Assembly (NCBI GenBank): GCA_963814985.1
Contig: CAWFFV010000034.1
Location: 124,001-188,000 of the forward strand
DNA length: 64,000 nt
From: CAWFFV01 sp963814985
GTDB lineage: Bacteria > Chloroflexota > Ktedonobacteria > Ktedonobacterales > Ktedonobacteraceae
Direction: 5' to 3'
The notes below the pieces were generated by a model. It saw nothing but the letters and a program-made list of their open reading frames with translations, was not told where the DNA came from and searched no databases. Below, piece by piece: positions 9,545-17,046 of the stretch. Both the position numbers and the translations under genes were made by a program. Numbering within the stretch: the stretch's first letter is position 1; each line of letters begins with the position of its first letter.

Positions 9545-10039
9545 CTAACCACGGTAGTTAATGTATTGTAATGCGACAGGATAATCTTTTTGCTTGAGCA
9601 ATGTGATCACTGCCTGTAGCTCATCACGGCTTTTGGCCGTAACACGTACCGCGTCGCCCTGTAGTTGTGGCCGTACCTTTGGATAGTTATCCCGAATATG
9701 CTTACTGATTTCCTTTGCCAGTTCCTGTGTGAGACCCTGCTGCAATTGGATGACCTGGCGAACCTTGCTACCCGCAGCATTTTCTTCTTTCCCCGGCTTG
9801 AAAATCTTCAAGGATAAATTGCGGCGAACCGCCTTTGTTTCAAGAATATCACGAACGTTCTTCAGAGTGAGCGTACTGTCGGTAAGAATAGTCACATTGT
9901 CCTTATTCTGTGCAATCTCCGTCTTTGTGTCTTTCAAATCATAACGTGTCTGGACTTCTCTCCGCGTCTGGTCAATGGCGTTGACCAATTCTTGCTCATC
10001 GAACTGTGATACTATATCAAATGAACAGTCTCCTGCCAT
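9545..10039 (-). CDS. yajQ: YajQ family nucleotide-binding protein
   Basis: A 164-residue protein, the normal YajQ length. The N-terminus SFDIVSQFDEQELVNAIDQTRREV is diagnostic, as are RYDLKDTKTEI and DAVRVTAKSRDELQAVITLLKQKD near the C-terminus, with the terminal VALQYINYRG. YajQ proteins have two ferredoxin-like domains. They bind RNA or nucleotides, and in Xanthomonas a member binds cyclic di-GMP and controls transcription. Whether this one binds c-di-GMP cannot be told. It stands alone, 200 bp upstream of the TPR pair in the same orientation. Confidence 0.95.
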   Translation of the reverse strand: MAGDCSFDIVSQFDEQELVNAIDQTRREVQTRYDLKDTKTEIAQNKDNVTILTDSTLTLKNVRDILETKAVRRNLSLKIFKPGKEENAAGSKVRQVIQLQQGLTQELAKEISKHIRDNYPKVRPQLQGDAVRVTAKSRDELQAVITLLKQKDYPVALQYINYRG

Positions 10040-10225
10040 TGGAATCCTCTCTTTGGCTCGAAAATAGTACTGAATAGCTAAAATAGAGATAACACTGCTG
10101 CTTCAAATCTTTTCAGCGTGTATGCCTTTGGAGGCATTGTAGCGCATTTCACTGGACATTGCCACTGCAATCCCCCATGTGGGACGGCCTGATGATCTGT
10201 TTCTCTATAGGGGAAAACTCTATCA

Positions 10226-10450
10226 TAAGTCATCCCGAATTTTTCGGACGTACGTTCTATATCTTTCAATCCGCTTGAGAAGCAGGGTTGCAAGGGTAGC
10301 AGCTCTTTTCCGGGGTTTGCAGGGGCGTCCTCCGCTTCTTTCTCTCTCTTCTCACATTACCTGTGTTGTCGTATAAAAGAAGAAAAAGGGGTTTTTCGGG
10401 GATATCTGGGTTTGGCAACCCGCGAACTACGGCAGAGTGCTCTGCCCTAT
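10226..10450 (-). repeat. Interspersed repeat family B, copy B1
   Basis: About 220 bp sharing, in the same order, several blocks with 23278-23530 reversed: ATCCCGAATTTTT, CCGCTTGAGAAGCAGG, TTGCAAGGG, CCGGGGTTTGCAGGGGCGTCC, CTTTCTCTCTCTTCTCAC, AAAGAAGAAAAAGGGGTTT and GGCAGAGTGCTCTGCC. It is more diverged than the second copy. No protein is encoded. The 186 bp between yajQ and this repeat show nothing recognisable. Confidence 0.7.
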
Positions 10451-10476
10451 AGACCACTTTCCGATTCTGGTTGGTT

Positions 10477-10629
10477 GTAACTATTCAGGTTCCCTCGCCA
10501 CCGGCAGGTGGCTCACTCTCGTTTTATGTGGGTTGCGGTGTTTGCGCCGCAAACACCGCAACCCACATAAAACAACCTGCGAAGCGCCGTACGGCGCTGA
10601 GGAATCAGGGAAAAGGAAACTAAAGTTAC
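10477..10629 (+). repeat. Interspersed four-stem palindromic element, copy A2
   Basis: Begins GTAACTATTCAGGT and ends AAAGTTAC. Contains CCACCGGCAGGTGG, a 26-bp central stem differing from copy A1 by a compensated pair (GTGGG/CCCAC instead of GCGGG/CCCGC), and GCGCCGTACGGCGC. Same orientation as A1. Confidence 0.9.
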
Positions 10630-10675
10630 CTTTTTTCAAAGGCCGCCGAAGGCGACACAAGAGGAGAAACAGATG

Positions 10676-10706
10676 AGGAGGTGACCACGAGGGCTACCTC
10701 CTCATC
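10676..10706 (-). terminator. Hairpin downstream of the NWNPGG-domain ORF
   Basis: GAGGAGGT pairs with ACCTCCTC across a 13-15 nt loop, 33 bp past the stop of the small minus-strand ORF. No U tract follows, so it is a weak candidate. Confidence 0.35.
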
Positions 10707-10738
10707 GAGGGATAGTAAGGGATAGTATCTCTATATCA

Positions 10739-10936
10739 TCACGATACTACATTGAAGGCTGCGCCATTGGGTATAGCCGCACCAGACTGATTGAAAATGC
10801 ACCATTTGTTGGTACTGGTATCATAAAATACGCCGATGGCCTGGTTATCGTAGACTCCACCAACGCCACCAGGGTTCCAGTTCGGCGTAACAAATGCAAT
10901 CGCATTCGGATTATTATTCAGGTATGTGTTGTCCAT
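10739..10936 (-). CDS. Small NWNPGG-motif protein or C-terminal remnant
   Basis: A 65-residue ORF containing NPNAIAFVTPNWNPGGVGGVYDNQAIGVFYD and TNKWCIFNQSGAAIPNGAAFNVV. The pattern, a short beta-rich unit with NWNPGGxGGxYDNxxIGVxYD, looks like the repeat of secreted actinobacterial and chloroflexotal hypothetical proteins, but I cannot name the family with certainty. The frame stays open some 30 bases upstream of the ATG without a better start. There is no signal peptide and no clear ribosome site, so it is probably the C-terminal piece of a longer gene that has lost its start. Confidence 0.4.
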   Translation of the reverse strand: MDNTYLNNNPNAIAFVTPNWNPGGVGGVYDNQAIGVFYDTSTNKWCIFNQSGAAIPNGAAFNVVS

Positions 10937-11103
10937 TGAGGCTAACAGCCAGACGTTTAAGCATGAGATATGTGTGGGCCAAATACATAAAAAATCCCTT
11001 CATTCAACAATATTTGGGTAGGTAGATAAGCATTCCCAAATGTTCTTGCCAGGAGGAGCAGTGTATGTTAGTGGCATGCTCCTGTCAATATCCATCTCAT
11101 AAT

Positions 11104-11281
11104 GTAACTGCTCGGATCTCCTTTTCTTAAATCCTCACTGCCATAGGCAGTTCACAAGCCGTTTTGTTGTCTGTGGCTGAGATTGCACCGCAATCTCAGC
11201 CACAGACAACAAAACCCACACAATATGAGAGCGAGCCACCGCAGGTGGTGAGGAATCAGGAAAAAGGGCCTGAGCAGTTAC
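11104..11281 (-). repeat. Interspersed four-stem palindromic element, copy A3 (inverted, subtype II)
   Basis: 178 bp with ends GTAACTGCTC and GAGCAGTTAC; the outer pairing continues to CATAAT/ATTATG. Central stem 26 bp (GTTTTGTTGTCTGTGG... with its complement) around TTGCACCGCAA. The small hairpins are ACTGCCATAGGCAGT and CCACCGCAGGTGG, in reverse order relative to copy A1. The 167 bp between the NWNPGG ORF and this copy hold only an AGGAGCA/TGCTCCT hairpin (about 11054-11084). Confidence 0.9.
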
Positions 11282-11445
11282 ATTATGAGAACGAAATTGA
11301 CACGCTGTTTATGTATTTCTCAACCAAATATTTACTTCCTCTCCACTGCTTTTCACCTTATAACTGGTAGAGTATATTTGTCGATAGAAAAAGTATAATG
11401 GGATATCATCATCCATTTTTATGAGAGAAAGAAGAGGAGAACAGC

Positions 11446-11757
11446 ATGGCTCTTAGTTTCAGCAAAAATGCAACCGAGCAAAGCTTGAGCAGGCGTCCCA
11501 TCACTGTTTCCATGTTTCCAATGTGTGAGCAGTTGAAAACAACGGAGCAGATCTGTGGCTTCGAACTGTTGCGGCTAGCTTTCTTTGCTTTAAAACTCCG
11601 TAAATTTGAACAGTGCCATGAACAGGCGAGGGATAAAAGCGAGTATGAGTTTCGCTGCAGCCTGCTGCGCCATGCCATCTTTCAACAAGTGTTAGCTCTA
11701 ACGGCACTCAATGCACGTGAGCAAGCGCTACAGCTTATCGATGCCTGCCGTAAGTAG
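11446..11757 (+). CDS. Hypothetical small alpha-helical protein
   Basis: A 103-residue protein I do not recognise. The ribosome site AGAAGAGGAG is well placed before the ATG, and a TATAAT hexamer (11394-11399) lies 47 bp upstream, so expression is plausible. Residues 40-103 are predicted helical and look TPR-like in spacing (LLRLAFFALKLRKFEQCHEQARDKSEYEFRCSLLRHAIFQQVLALTALNAREQALQLIDAC). It is Cys-rich for its size (5 Cys), with no CxxC pair. Its last 23 bp overlap the end of the convergent gene at 11735. Confidence 0.55.
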   Translation: MALSFSKNATEQSLSRRPITVSMFPMCEQLKTTEQICGFELLRLAFFALKLRKFEQCHEQARDKSEYEFRCSLLRHAIFQQVLALTALNAREQALQLIDACRK

Positions 11758-13103
11758 ACTGCGAAGGAGATGAGCGATTGGGACAAGTGAGGATATTTTT
11801 GTCTAAATGTACGACAATACCCTCTTTCTCAAGGGCGCGTTTCAATTCTTGTAGATTGAAACTGCCACGCATCACGAGAGTACAAGGACCAACCTGTTGC
11901 AGTTCAAAGGCTCGTAGCCTGGGAGAGGTACAGAGTTCGGCAGCAAGAGCCTCGCCTGGTACTTCAAACAGGAGCACTTGCGAGATCTTCGCCTCTTTAT
12001 AACCTCTGATCCAATCGTTCAGGGTATACGTCACATTTTGCGGAATTTCTTTCTGACTCCGCTCTTTCAGGATTTGCTGAATTCTGCTCAATGCTTTTTC
12101 CTTTTTCCAGTCCATGCAACAGGGATGTACGTGTCAGCGTCAGGCGGCTTACGACTCCTATCTGGTTAACCTGGGTAAAAGGTAGCAAACTATACACTGT
12201 TGGCATATCTGGTTGCAAGAGCAACAATTCAAAGTTTGGTTGTACGACAAGCAAGCGTTGTGGATCAGTAGTTGGCATTATAGTGGATGAAGAGTGATGG
12301 GAAGAAAGGACTTTCGCTCCCAGTTCCGTAAGCATCAAAGCATCTGGATTGGGAAGGTTCTTCCCTTCAACTGCTTCTGGGTGATCATAACCTAAGGTGA
12401 CAATTCCCAACTCGTAGAGTGTAGAGGAGAGCATGCCCGTATAGAGTTCAAGGTCGGTGTCATCCCATCTAGCACGTGTCTCTGGCGACTTGCGACGATC
12501 TGCCGCCCGTGTGTATGCTTGTTTAGGCAGTGCAACAAAAGCATCTTCATCCCAGATTTTTTCCATCAGCGATGCTGTTGTATACCATTGTCCTGCAATA
12601 CAGCGCTCCAGATGTTTCAGTATAGTGGTTCGCCCGGTCAGACAATCCCATAAAGTAAAAAAGTGTAAAGGGCTGTAGTTGTCACCAGCCAGATCATGCC
12701 AGCGCTTACTTGTGCACCAGTGACGTAAGAGGTATGCGGTTTGTGCTACCGTGTCCAGTTGTGCCCACGAATCGAGTTGAGGGCCGGGTTCATAATGTGA
12801 TTTCGCATCAGGAAATGGTGGGCTAGAAAGTTGGATAATTTTTGCCTCACACAGGACGGCTAAAATTATCTCCAGATATTCATCTTCCTCGTAGCTATAG
12901 TGAGGTTGTCCACGCAGAAGCGAGCCAAGCTTGTTGGAGATGCGTTTAGGGACTCTTCCGGCCTGTGTTGGCTCAATCAATTGCTGATAGATCGCCCCAA
13001 TGACTACGGCGATATCATACAACATCACGCTTTCAGCAGGGTGTATTAATGCTGGCGGTGTCTCGGAAATTTCCGGCAAGCTCTTTTCTGGTTCTATAGA
13101 CAC
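11735..13103 (-). CDS. Helicase-associated (XPB/Ssl2-like) domain protein, one frameshift
   Basis: Two overlapping frames form one gene of about 455 residues. The C-terminal module matches the helicase-associated XPB/Ssl2-like domain: RLLVVQPNFELLLLQPDMPTVYSLLPFTQ, then VVSRLTLTRTSLLHGLEKGKSIEQ, then after a one-base shift near 12083 IQQILKERSQKEIPQNVTYTLNDWIRGY. The normal domain reads GxSxExILxFLxxxSxxPLPQNVxYxLxxW, so one extra base best explains the break. The N-terminal 300 residues hold winged-helix-like segments, and there is no helicase motor. Such stand-alone proteins are common in Actinobacteria and Chloroflexota; their role, likely nucleic-acid related, is unproven. Confidence 0.65.
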
Positions 13104-13132
13104 TGTACTGGACCTCTTAAAAAATATAGTGC

Positions 13133-13308
13133 ATAACTCCTCAGGCTCCTCTTTCCGGATTTCTCAGCGCCTTCAGCGCTTCGCAAGCTCGTTGTATGTG
13201 GGTTTTGTCGCCTGTAGTAGAGGTTGCGACGCCTACTACAGGCGACAAAACCCACATACAACGGCTTGCGAAGCCACTGCAGGCGGTAGAGGAGACCTGA
13301 AGAGTTAC
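13133..13308 (-). repeat. Interspersed four-stem palindromic element, copy A4 (inverted)
   Basis: 176 bp, from ATAACTCCTCAGG to CCTGAAGAGTTAC. The central stem is 30 bp and perfect (begins GTTGTATGTGGG) with a 12-nt loop, and its sequence is unlike the other copies. Small hairpins are GCGCCTTCAGCGC and a degraded CCACTGCAGGCGG. Confidence 0.88.
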
Positions 13309-13316
13309 GATATTGC

Positions 13317-14198
13317 TTATTTAGACTGATATTGCTCAAGATAACGAATGACTTCTCGCGTTAGTTGACTGGGTGTTGAGGCACCTGCGGTGACAGCGAT
13401 GCGTTGCTTACCCTGGAGCCATTCTGCTTTTAATTGGGAGAGATCATCGATGCGAATTGCCGGGACGTCTGCCAATTCTTCGGATACCTGTACGAGGCGA
13501 TTGGTATTGTTACTACGGGAATCGCCAACAACAATGGTCAGATCAGCACCTCTGGCCTGTGCGGCTACCGCCTCCTGACGTGTCTGTGTGGCAGCACAAA
13601 TATCAACGTGGACCTCTGTCTGAGGGTAGCGCTCTTTGATGTACTGGATGACCCGCTGAGTGTCCCACTTCGAGAGTGTGGTTTGCGTGGAAACGGCAAG
13701 TTGCTTTTCTTGCTCTGGCGTGAGCATCAACTCATCCACATCAGCTTCCGTTTCAATCAGACTGACATGTCCAGGTACCTCTCCCATGACTCCTTCTGGT
13801 TCCGGGTGTCCCTTTTTCCCGACGTAGAGGATATAGTACCCCTTTGCCACCAGAGCACGCACAAGATCATGGGTCACAGTAACATCGGGGCAAGTGGCAT
13901 CGATACAATGCAATCCGCGCTCCTGTGCCCGGCGTTTTACCTGTGGAGAAACACCATGAGCAGTAAAGATCACAGTCCCTTCCTGGACCTGTTCCAGAAT
14001 AGTGGCCCTATCAGGACCATCCAGCGTCACCACCCCCATCCTGGTCAGCTCATCGATGGCATGACGATTATGAATAATCTGTCCGATGATATAGATAGGA
14101 CGTGGTAACATATCATCTTTCGCAGCCTGTCGTACTATCTGTAGTGCATCAACAACACCATAACAATAGCCACGGGGAGATATCTTTATGACTTCCAT
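13317..14198 (-). CDS. ispH: 4-hydroxy-3-methylbut-2-enyl diphosphate reductase
   Basis: The last enzyme of the MEP pathway; it reduces HMBPP to IPP and DMAPP with a [4Fe-4S] cluster. The 293-residue protein shows the three cluster cysteines in PRGYCYGV, IDATCPDV and DICAATQTRQ. It also has the substrate-binding histidines (IIHN, TAHG, GHPEPEG), the TQTTLS and SRSNNTNRL segments, and the TAGASTP terminal motif. The ATG at 14198 gives the standard N-terminus MEVIKISPRGYCYG; an upstream in-frame TTG at 14255 is not conserved. A type 2 IPP isomerase lies in the same window near 55 kb. Repeat A4 begins 9 bp past the stop. Confidence 0.95.
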   Translation of the reverse strand: MEVIKISPRGYCYGVVDALQIVRQAAKDDMLPRPIYIIGQIIHNRHAIDELTRMGVVTLDGPDRATILEQVQEGTVIFTAHGVSPQVKRRAQERGLHCIDATCPDVTVTHDLVRALVAKGYYILYVGKKGHPEPEGVMGEVPGHVSLIETEADVDELMLTPEQEKQLAVSTQTTLSKWDTQRVIQYIKERYPQTEVHVDICAATQTRQEAVAAQARGADLTIVVGDSRSNNTNRLVQVSEELADVPAIRIDDLSQLKAEWLQGKQRIAVTAGASTPSQLTREVIRYLEQYQSK

Positions 14199-14287
14199 CG
14201 ATTCCTCATACAGGTACTCTCTGTCTATCTCAATACAGTTTATAGAGAGACCCAATCATTCAGGCTCCCTTTTCTCCCTAATTTGCT

Positions 14288-14314
14288 CTAAGGTGGAAGT
14301 CTCTTCCACCCTAG
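14288..14314 (-). terminator. Hairpin between GluTR-like ORF and ispH
   Basis: CTAAGGTGGAAG (14288-14299) pairs with CTTCCACCCTAG (14303-14314) with one mismatch and a 3-nt loop. It follows the stop of the upstream minus-strand gene by 26 bp. No U tract. Confidence 0.4.
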
Positions 14315-14339
14315 GGACATATTGAGTGTATCACATCGA

Positions 14340-14747
14340 TCAAGATGCCTTTGCCTCAGTTCTTACCAGGAGATGACGCAGGTCACCAGGCGTATAGAGG
14401 CAAATTTCTGGGAGCAGACCTACCAATTCCTCGACAGAAGTGGATGGAGCTAAATCAAATATCAAGAGTGGCATACGTTGCCCCTCACGTCCCTTAGCAA
14501 TACTTGCTGCTGTCAACAAATTTGTTGATGATAGAGGTACATTAATAAGTAGTTGTACGTGAGGAAGGAGATAGGAAAGCATGAGAGGTGTATCTTCTTC
14601 GTAGATATACTTCATCCCCATCCGTCGCAATAATTTCATATAGGGATATCGTTGCTCTTGTGGTCCGATCAATAAGGCCGAACGACCTTGCAGACCACCA
14701 AGGCAAGCACCTGCGATAGACACTATCTCCGGTGCTCTATACTGCAT
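14340..14747 (-). CDS. Stand-alone glutamyl-tRNA reductase-like NADPH-domain protein
   Basis: A 135-residue protein resembling only the central nucleotide-binding domain of glutamyl-tRNA reductase (HemA). APEIVSIAGACLGGLQGRSALLIGPQEQ matches the helix-loop-strand where HemA has LxGxxVLVIGAGEM, and MPLLIFDLAPSTSVEELVGLLPEICLYTPGDLRHLL matches the LxxDLAVPRDIDPxVxxLxGVxLYxxDDLxxL segment. The Gly-rich loop is altered (GPQEQ for GAGEM) and the catalytic Cys domain is absent. The ATG at 14747 follows GGAG at 7 nt. It might be a decayed HemA fragment or a regulatory homologue; proximity to ispH is suggestive only. Confidence 0.5.
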   Translation of the reverse strand: MQYRAPEIVSIAGACLGGLQGRSALLIGPQEQRYPYMKLLRRMGMKYIYEEDTPLMLSYLLPHVQLLINVPLSSTNLLTAASIAKGREGQRMPLLIFDLAPSTSVEELVGLLPEICLYTPGDLRHLLVRTEAKAS

Positions 14748-14902
14748 TGGGAGTTCTCCTATAGGGTATAAATAAGGAAACATTGTATCTCTTCATTATA
14801 CTATAATACATTGTAGTTATGTATCATCAGGTAAGTGCTGTATTTTTTGTGGGGAGAGCAGTAGGGTCCTCGTCTCGCATCTGACCAAAGGTAATATTTC
14901 CC

Positions 14903-14931
14903 TTGACATATATGAATAGTCTGTCTATACT
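14903..14931 (+). promoter_or_regulatory. Consensus promoter of the aroF leader
   Basis: TTGACA at 14903-14908 and TATACT at 14926-14931 with a 17-bp spacer. Transcription should begin near 14938, giving a leader of about 220 nt before aroF. Confidence 0.8.
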
Positions 14932-14992
14932 TGATATAAAGATAGGTAGTGAGACAAACCCAACCAGAAATCACAGAAGGTTGAATATATTT

Positions 14993-15055
14993 ATGCTCAG
15001 TTACCAGACCAACCAACGCTATAGCTTTTATTACTGGTTTAGCCCTCCAGCATGA
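14993..15055 (+). CDS. Putative aromatic-rich leader peptide of aroF
   Basis: A 20-codon ORF with seven aromatic residues. They include the run YSFYYWF at codons 10-16 and a further Tyr at codon 4; all three aromatic amino acids are represented. AGAAGG stands 12 nt before the ATG. The ORF lies wholly between a consensus promoter and an intrinsic terminator, both oriented toward DAHP synthase, the entry enzyme of aromatic synthesis. This is the arrangement of ribosome-mediated attenuation as in trp, phe and his leaders. The aromatic run is seen directly; the regulatory role is inferred. Confidence 0.75.
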   Translation: MLSYQTNQRYSFYYWFSPPA

Positions 15056-15102
15056 TGGTGGGTCTTTTGGACTGAGCAAGAATTTGACCACCAGCATGCT
15101 GG
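15047..15102 (+). promoter_or_regulatory. Alternative pairing segments of the aroF leader
   Basis: CCAGCATG at 15047-15054, overlapping the leader peptide stop, can pair with CATGCTGG at 15095-15102, and the GGTGG and GACC segments next to it extend the pairing. CCAGCATGCTGG (15091-15102) can also fold on itself. These are candidates for the pause and antiterminator stems; a stalled ribosome over the aromatic codons would cover the first segment. Confidence 0.5.
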
Positions 15103-15104
15103 GG

Positions 15105-15131
15105 AAGCAGAGGAAAAACCTCTGCTTTTTT
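15105..15131 (+). terminator. Intrinsic terminator (attenuator) upstream of aroF
   Basis: Stem AAGCAGAGG/CCTCTGCTT (15105-15113 with 15119-15127), loop AAAAA, and six T at 15126-15131. It stands 27 bp before the aroF ATG and after the aromatic leader ORF, where it can only serve as an attenuator or as the terminator of a short leader RNA. Confidence 0.85.
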
Positions 15132-15157
15132 ATTTCAAAAAAGAGAGGACTTTTTCA

Positions 15158-16225
15158 ATGATCATTCTGCTTCACAGTCAGGCTACCCATGAAGAGCGAG
15201 TCCAGTTAATGAACCTTGTGAGCCGGATCACTGGTAGCCAGCGGCCTACGACAAAAATGGCTACGCACGAAGTTATTGCTCTGGAGACTAGCCAGCTGGA
15301 TACGGAGGCACAAGGTGTCCTCAGCCAGCAAAGAGCCGTCGAACGCTTGATCTCCATCAAGACCTCATATCAGCTAGTCAGCAGAGCTTTCCAGGCCGAG
15401 AGTAGTCGTATTGTGGTGGGCAGCGACCATGACTGCAATCCTGTGAGCATTGGAGGTGTCTCTACCTCCCCAGTCATCATGGCAGGACCATGCGCGGTTG
15501 AGAACAGAGAGCAGTTGCTTTCTACTGCCCATGCAGTCGCAGCAGCCGGTGCTCAGGTTTTGCGCGGCGGAGCCTTCAAGCCGCGTACCTCTCCCTACCA
15601 GTTCCAGGGACTTGGCATTGAAGGCCTCCAGCATCTTGCCCAGGCACGTCAGGAAACCGGGCTACCGGTGATTACCGAAGTGATGGAACCTGCTCTGGTA
15701 GATACTGTCGCGCAATATGCTGACATCTTGCAGATCGGTAGTCGCAACATGCAGAATTTCGCGCTCTTACTTGCCGTAGGCCGCCAGAGTCAGAAGCGTC
15801 CCGTGTTGCTCAAACGTGGGCTGGCCGCCACCATTGATGAGTTTTTGTTAGCCGCAGAATACATTGTTTCTGCGGGTAATCCAAATGTTATCCTCTGTGA
15901 ACGCGGCATTCGCAGTTTCGACCCACAGACCCGTAATGTCCTGGATCTCTCATGTGTACCATTATTACATGAGATGACTCACCTGCCCATTATTGTAGAT
16001 CCCAGTCACGCGACTGGTCGCCGCGAACTTGTTCCGACCATGTCTCGTGCGAGCATCGCTGCCGAAGCCGATGGACTGATTATCGAAGTTCATCCCCATC
16101 CCGATAGTGCCCTGTGCGATGGACGTCAGTCAATTACCCCCGAACAGTTACAAAAGATTGTCCATGAAACACATATGCTTGCACGCATGATGAGAGAAGA
16201 GGAGAACATGCCGCTGATAGCCTGA
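15158..16225 (+). CDS. aroF: 3-deoxy-7-phosphoheptulonate (DAHP) synthase
   Basis: Joins phosphoenolpyruvate and erythrose 4-phosphate, the first step to chorismate and Phe, Tyr and Trp. The 355-residue protein has an N-terminal ferredoxin-like domain (1-70, MIILLHSQATHEERVQLMNL), as in the KDO8P-synthase-like type I-beta enzymes. A TIM barrel follows with VIMAGPCAVENREQ, LRGGAFKPRTSPYQFQG, LQIGSRNMQNFALL, LLKRGLAATIDEFLLAAEY, ILCERGIRSF, PIIVDPSHATGRR and EVHPHPDSALCDGRQS. Metal ligands Cys (GPC), His (SHATG), Glu and Asp are in place. GAGAGG precedes the ATG. Its leader carries an aromatic-rich ORF and a terminator, so control by attenuation is likely, perhaps besides feedback through the N-terminal domain. 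Confidence 0.97.
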   Translation: MIILLHSQATHEERVQLMNLVSRITGSQRPTTKMATHEVIALETSQLDTEAQGVLSQQRAVERLISIKTSYQLVSRAFQAESSRIVVGSDHDCNPVSIGGVSTSPVIMAGPCAVENREQLLSTAHAVAAAGAQVLRGGAFKPRTSPYQFQGLGIEGLQHLAQARQETGLPVITEVMEPALVDTVAQYADILQIGSRNMQNFALLLAVGRQSQKRPVLLKRGLAATIDEFLLAAEYIVSAGNPNVILCERGIRSFDPQTRNVLDLSCVPLLHEMTHLPIIVDPSHATGRRELVPTMSRASIAAEADGLIIEVHPHPDSALCDGRQSITPEQLQKIVHETHMLARMMREEENMPLIA

Positions 16226-16396
16226 AGAAAACGCAAGAGAGCATATCGAAAGACTCAGGCCAGTCTGTGTATAGAAAGACCATACAAGGCCTATCGACTC
16301 ACTCTATTGAGTATGATATACTCTGTTGTACGTAGTGAAAGACTTAGTACTATTCGTACTGTGGTGGAAAGAGACCAGAGGCTTTGAGGTGTCATT

Positions 16397-16969
16397 ATGC
16401 CAACACGTATTATTATTGCAGATGACGAAACCATCCAGCGCATGGATCTGAGAGATGTGCTAACCAAGCAAGGCTATCTTGTAGTCGGTGAAGCTGGAGA
16501 TGGTCTGAGTGCCGTCAACCTGGCCCGTGAGATACGACCAGATCTGGTTATTATGGATATTCGTATGCCCGACATGGACGGCATCGCTGCCGCAGAAACT
16601 CTTACGCAGGAAAAAATTGCACCAGTGTTGTTGCTCACGGCCTTCGGAGACCAGCCACTTGTTGAGCGTGCTAAGGAAGCAGGCGTGGTGAACTATATTG
16701 TGAAACCATTGCGCGAAAGCGAGGTTGCACCAGCAATAGAGGTCGCTCTGGCACGCTATAACGAGTTTCGTGCTATGGAAGAGAAAGCTCGGAGTCTGGC
16801 CGAACAGTTAGAGACCCGCAAAATCGTTGAGCGTGCCAAAGGGCTATTGATGGAAAAGCAGGGGCTTTCCGAGCAGGAAGCGTTCCGCAAGATTCAAAAA
16901 GCCAGTATGAACAATCGCAAATCAATGCGAGAGGTAGCAGAAGCGATTTTACTGACCAACGAAATGTAA
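16397..16969 (+). CDS. Response regulator with ANTAR RNA-binding domain
   Basis: A 190-residue regulator. Residues 1-120 form a CheY-like receiver with acidic pair DD (9-10), phospho-acceptor Asp54 in VIMDIRMP, Thr in LLTAF and Lys in IVKPL. Residues 130-188 form an ANTAR domain (LAEQLETRKIVERAKGLLMEKQGLSEQEAFRKIQKASMNNRKSMREVAEAIL). ANTAR proteins bind two-hairpin RNA motifs with six-nucleotide loops and prevent termination. No histidine kinase is adjacent. It is 172 bp downstream of aroF in the same direction; the gap has several short hairpins but I see no clear paired ANTAR target. Confidence 0.93.
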   Translation: MPTRIIIADDETIQRMDLRDVLTKQGYLVVGEAGDGLSAVNLAREIRPDLVIMDIRMPDMDGIAAAETLTQEKIAPVLLLTAFGDQPLVERAKEAGVVNYIVKPLRESEVAPAIEVALARYNEFRAMEEKARSLAEQLETRKIVERAKGLLMEKQGLSEQEAFRKIQKASMNNRKSMREVAEAILLTNEM

Positions 16970-17046
16970 GCTATATTGGGTAGAGGGGGTATGGGTATTG
17001 CAATGCTGCGATATCCTTTCCTCATCTAGTAAAGATAGAGTAAGCA

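Noticed and set aside
12080..12115. Programmed slip at the two A5 runs in the helicase-associated-domain gene
   Set aside because: Alignment to the domain consensus places the break about 20 bases after the A runs, near CAGAATTC, where no slippery motif exists.
14938..15157. T-box riboswitch in the aroF leader
   Set aside because: No AGGGTGGnACCGCG-type T-box sequence is present; the aromatic leader ORF explains the terminator better.
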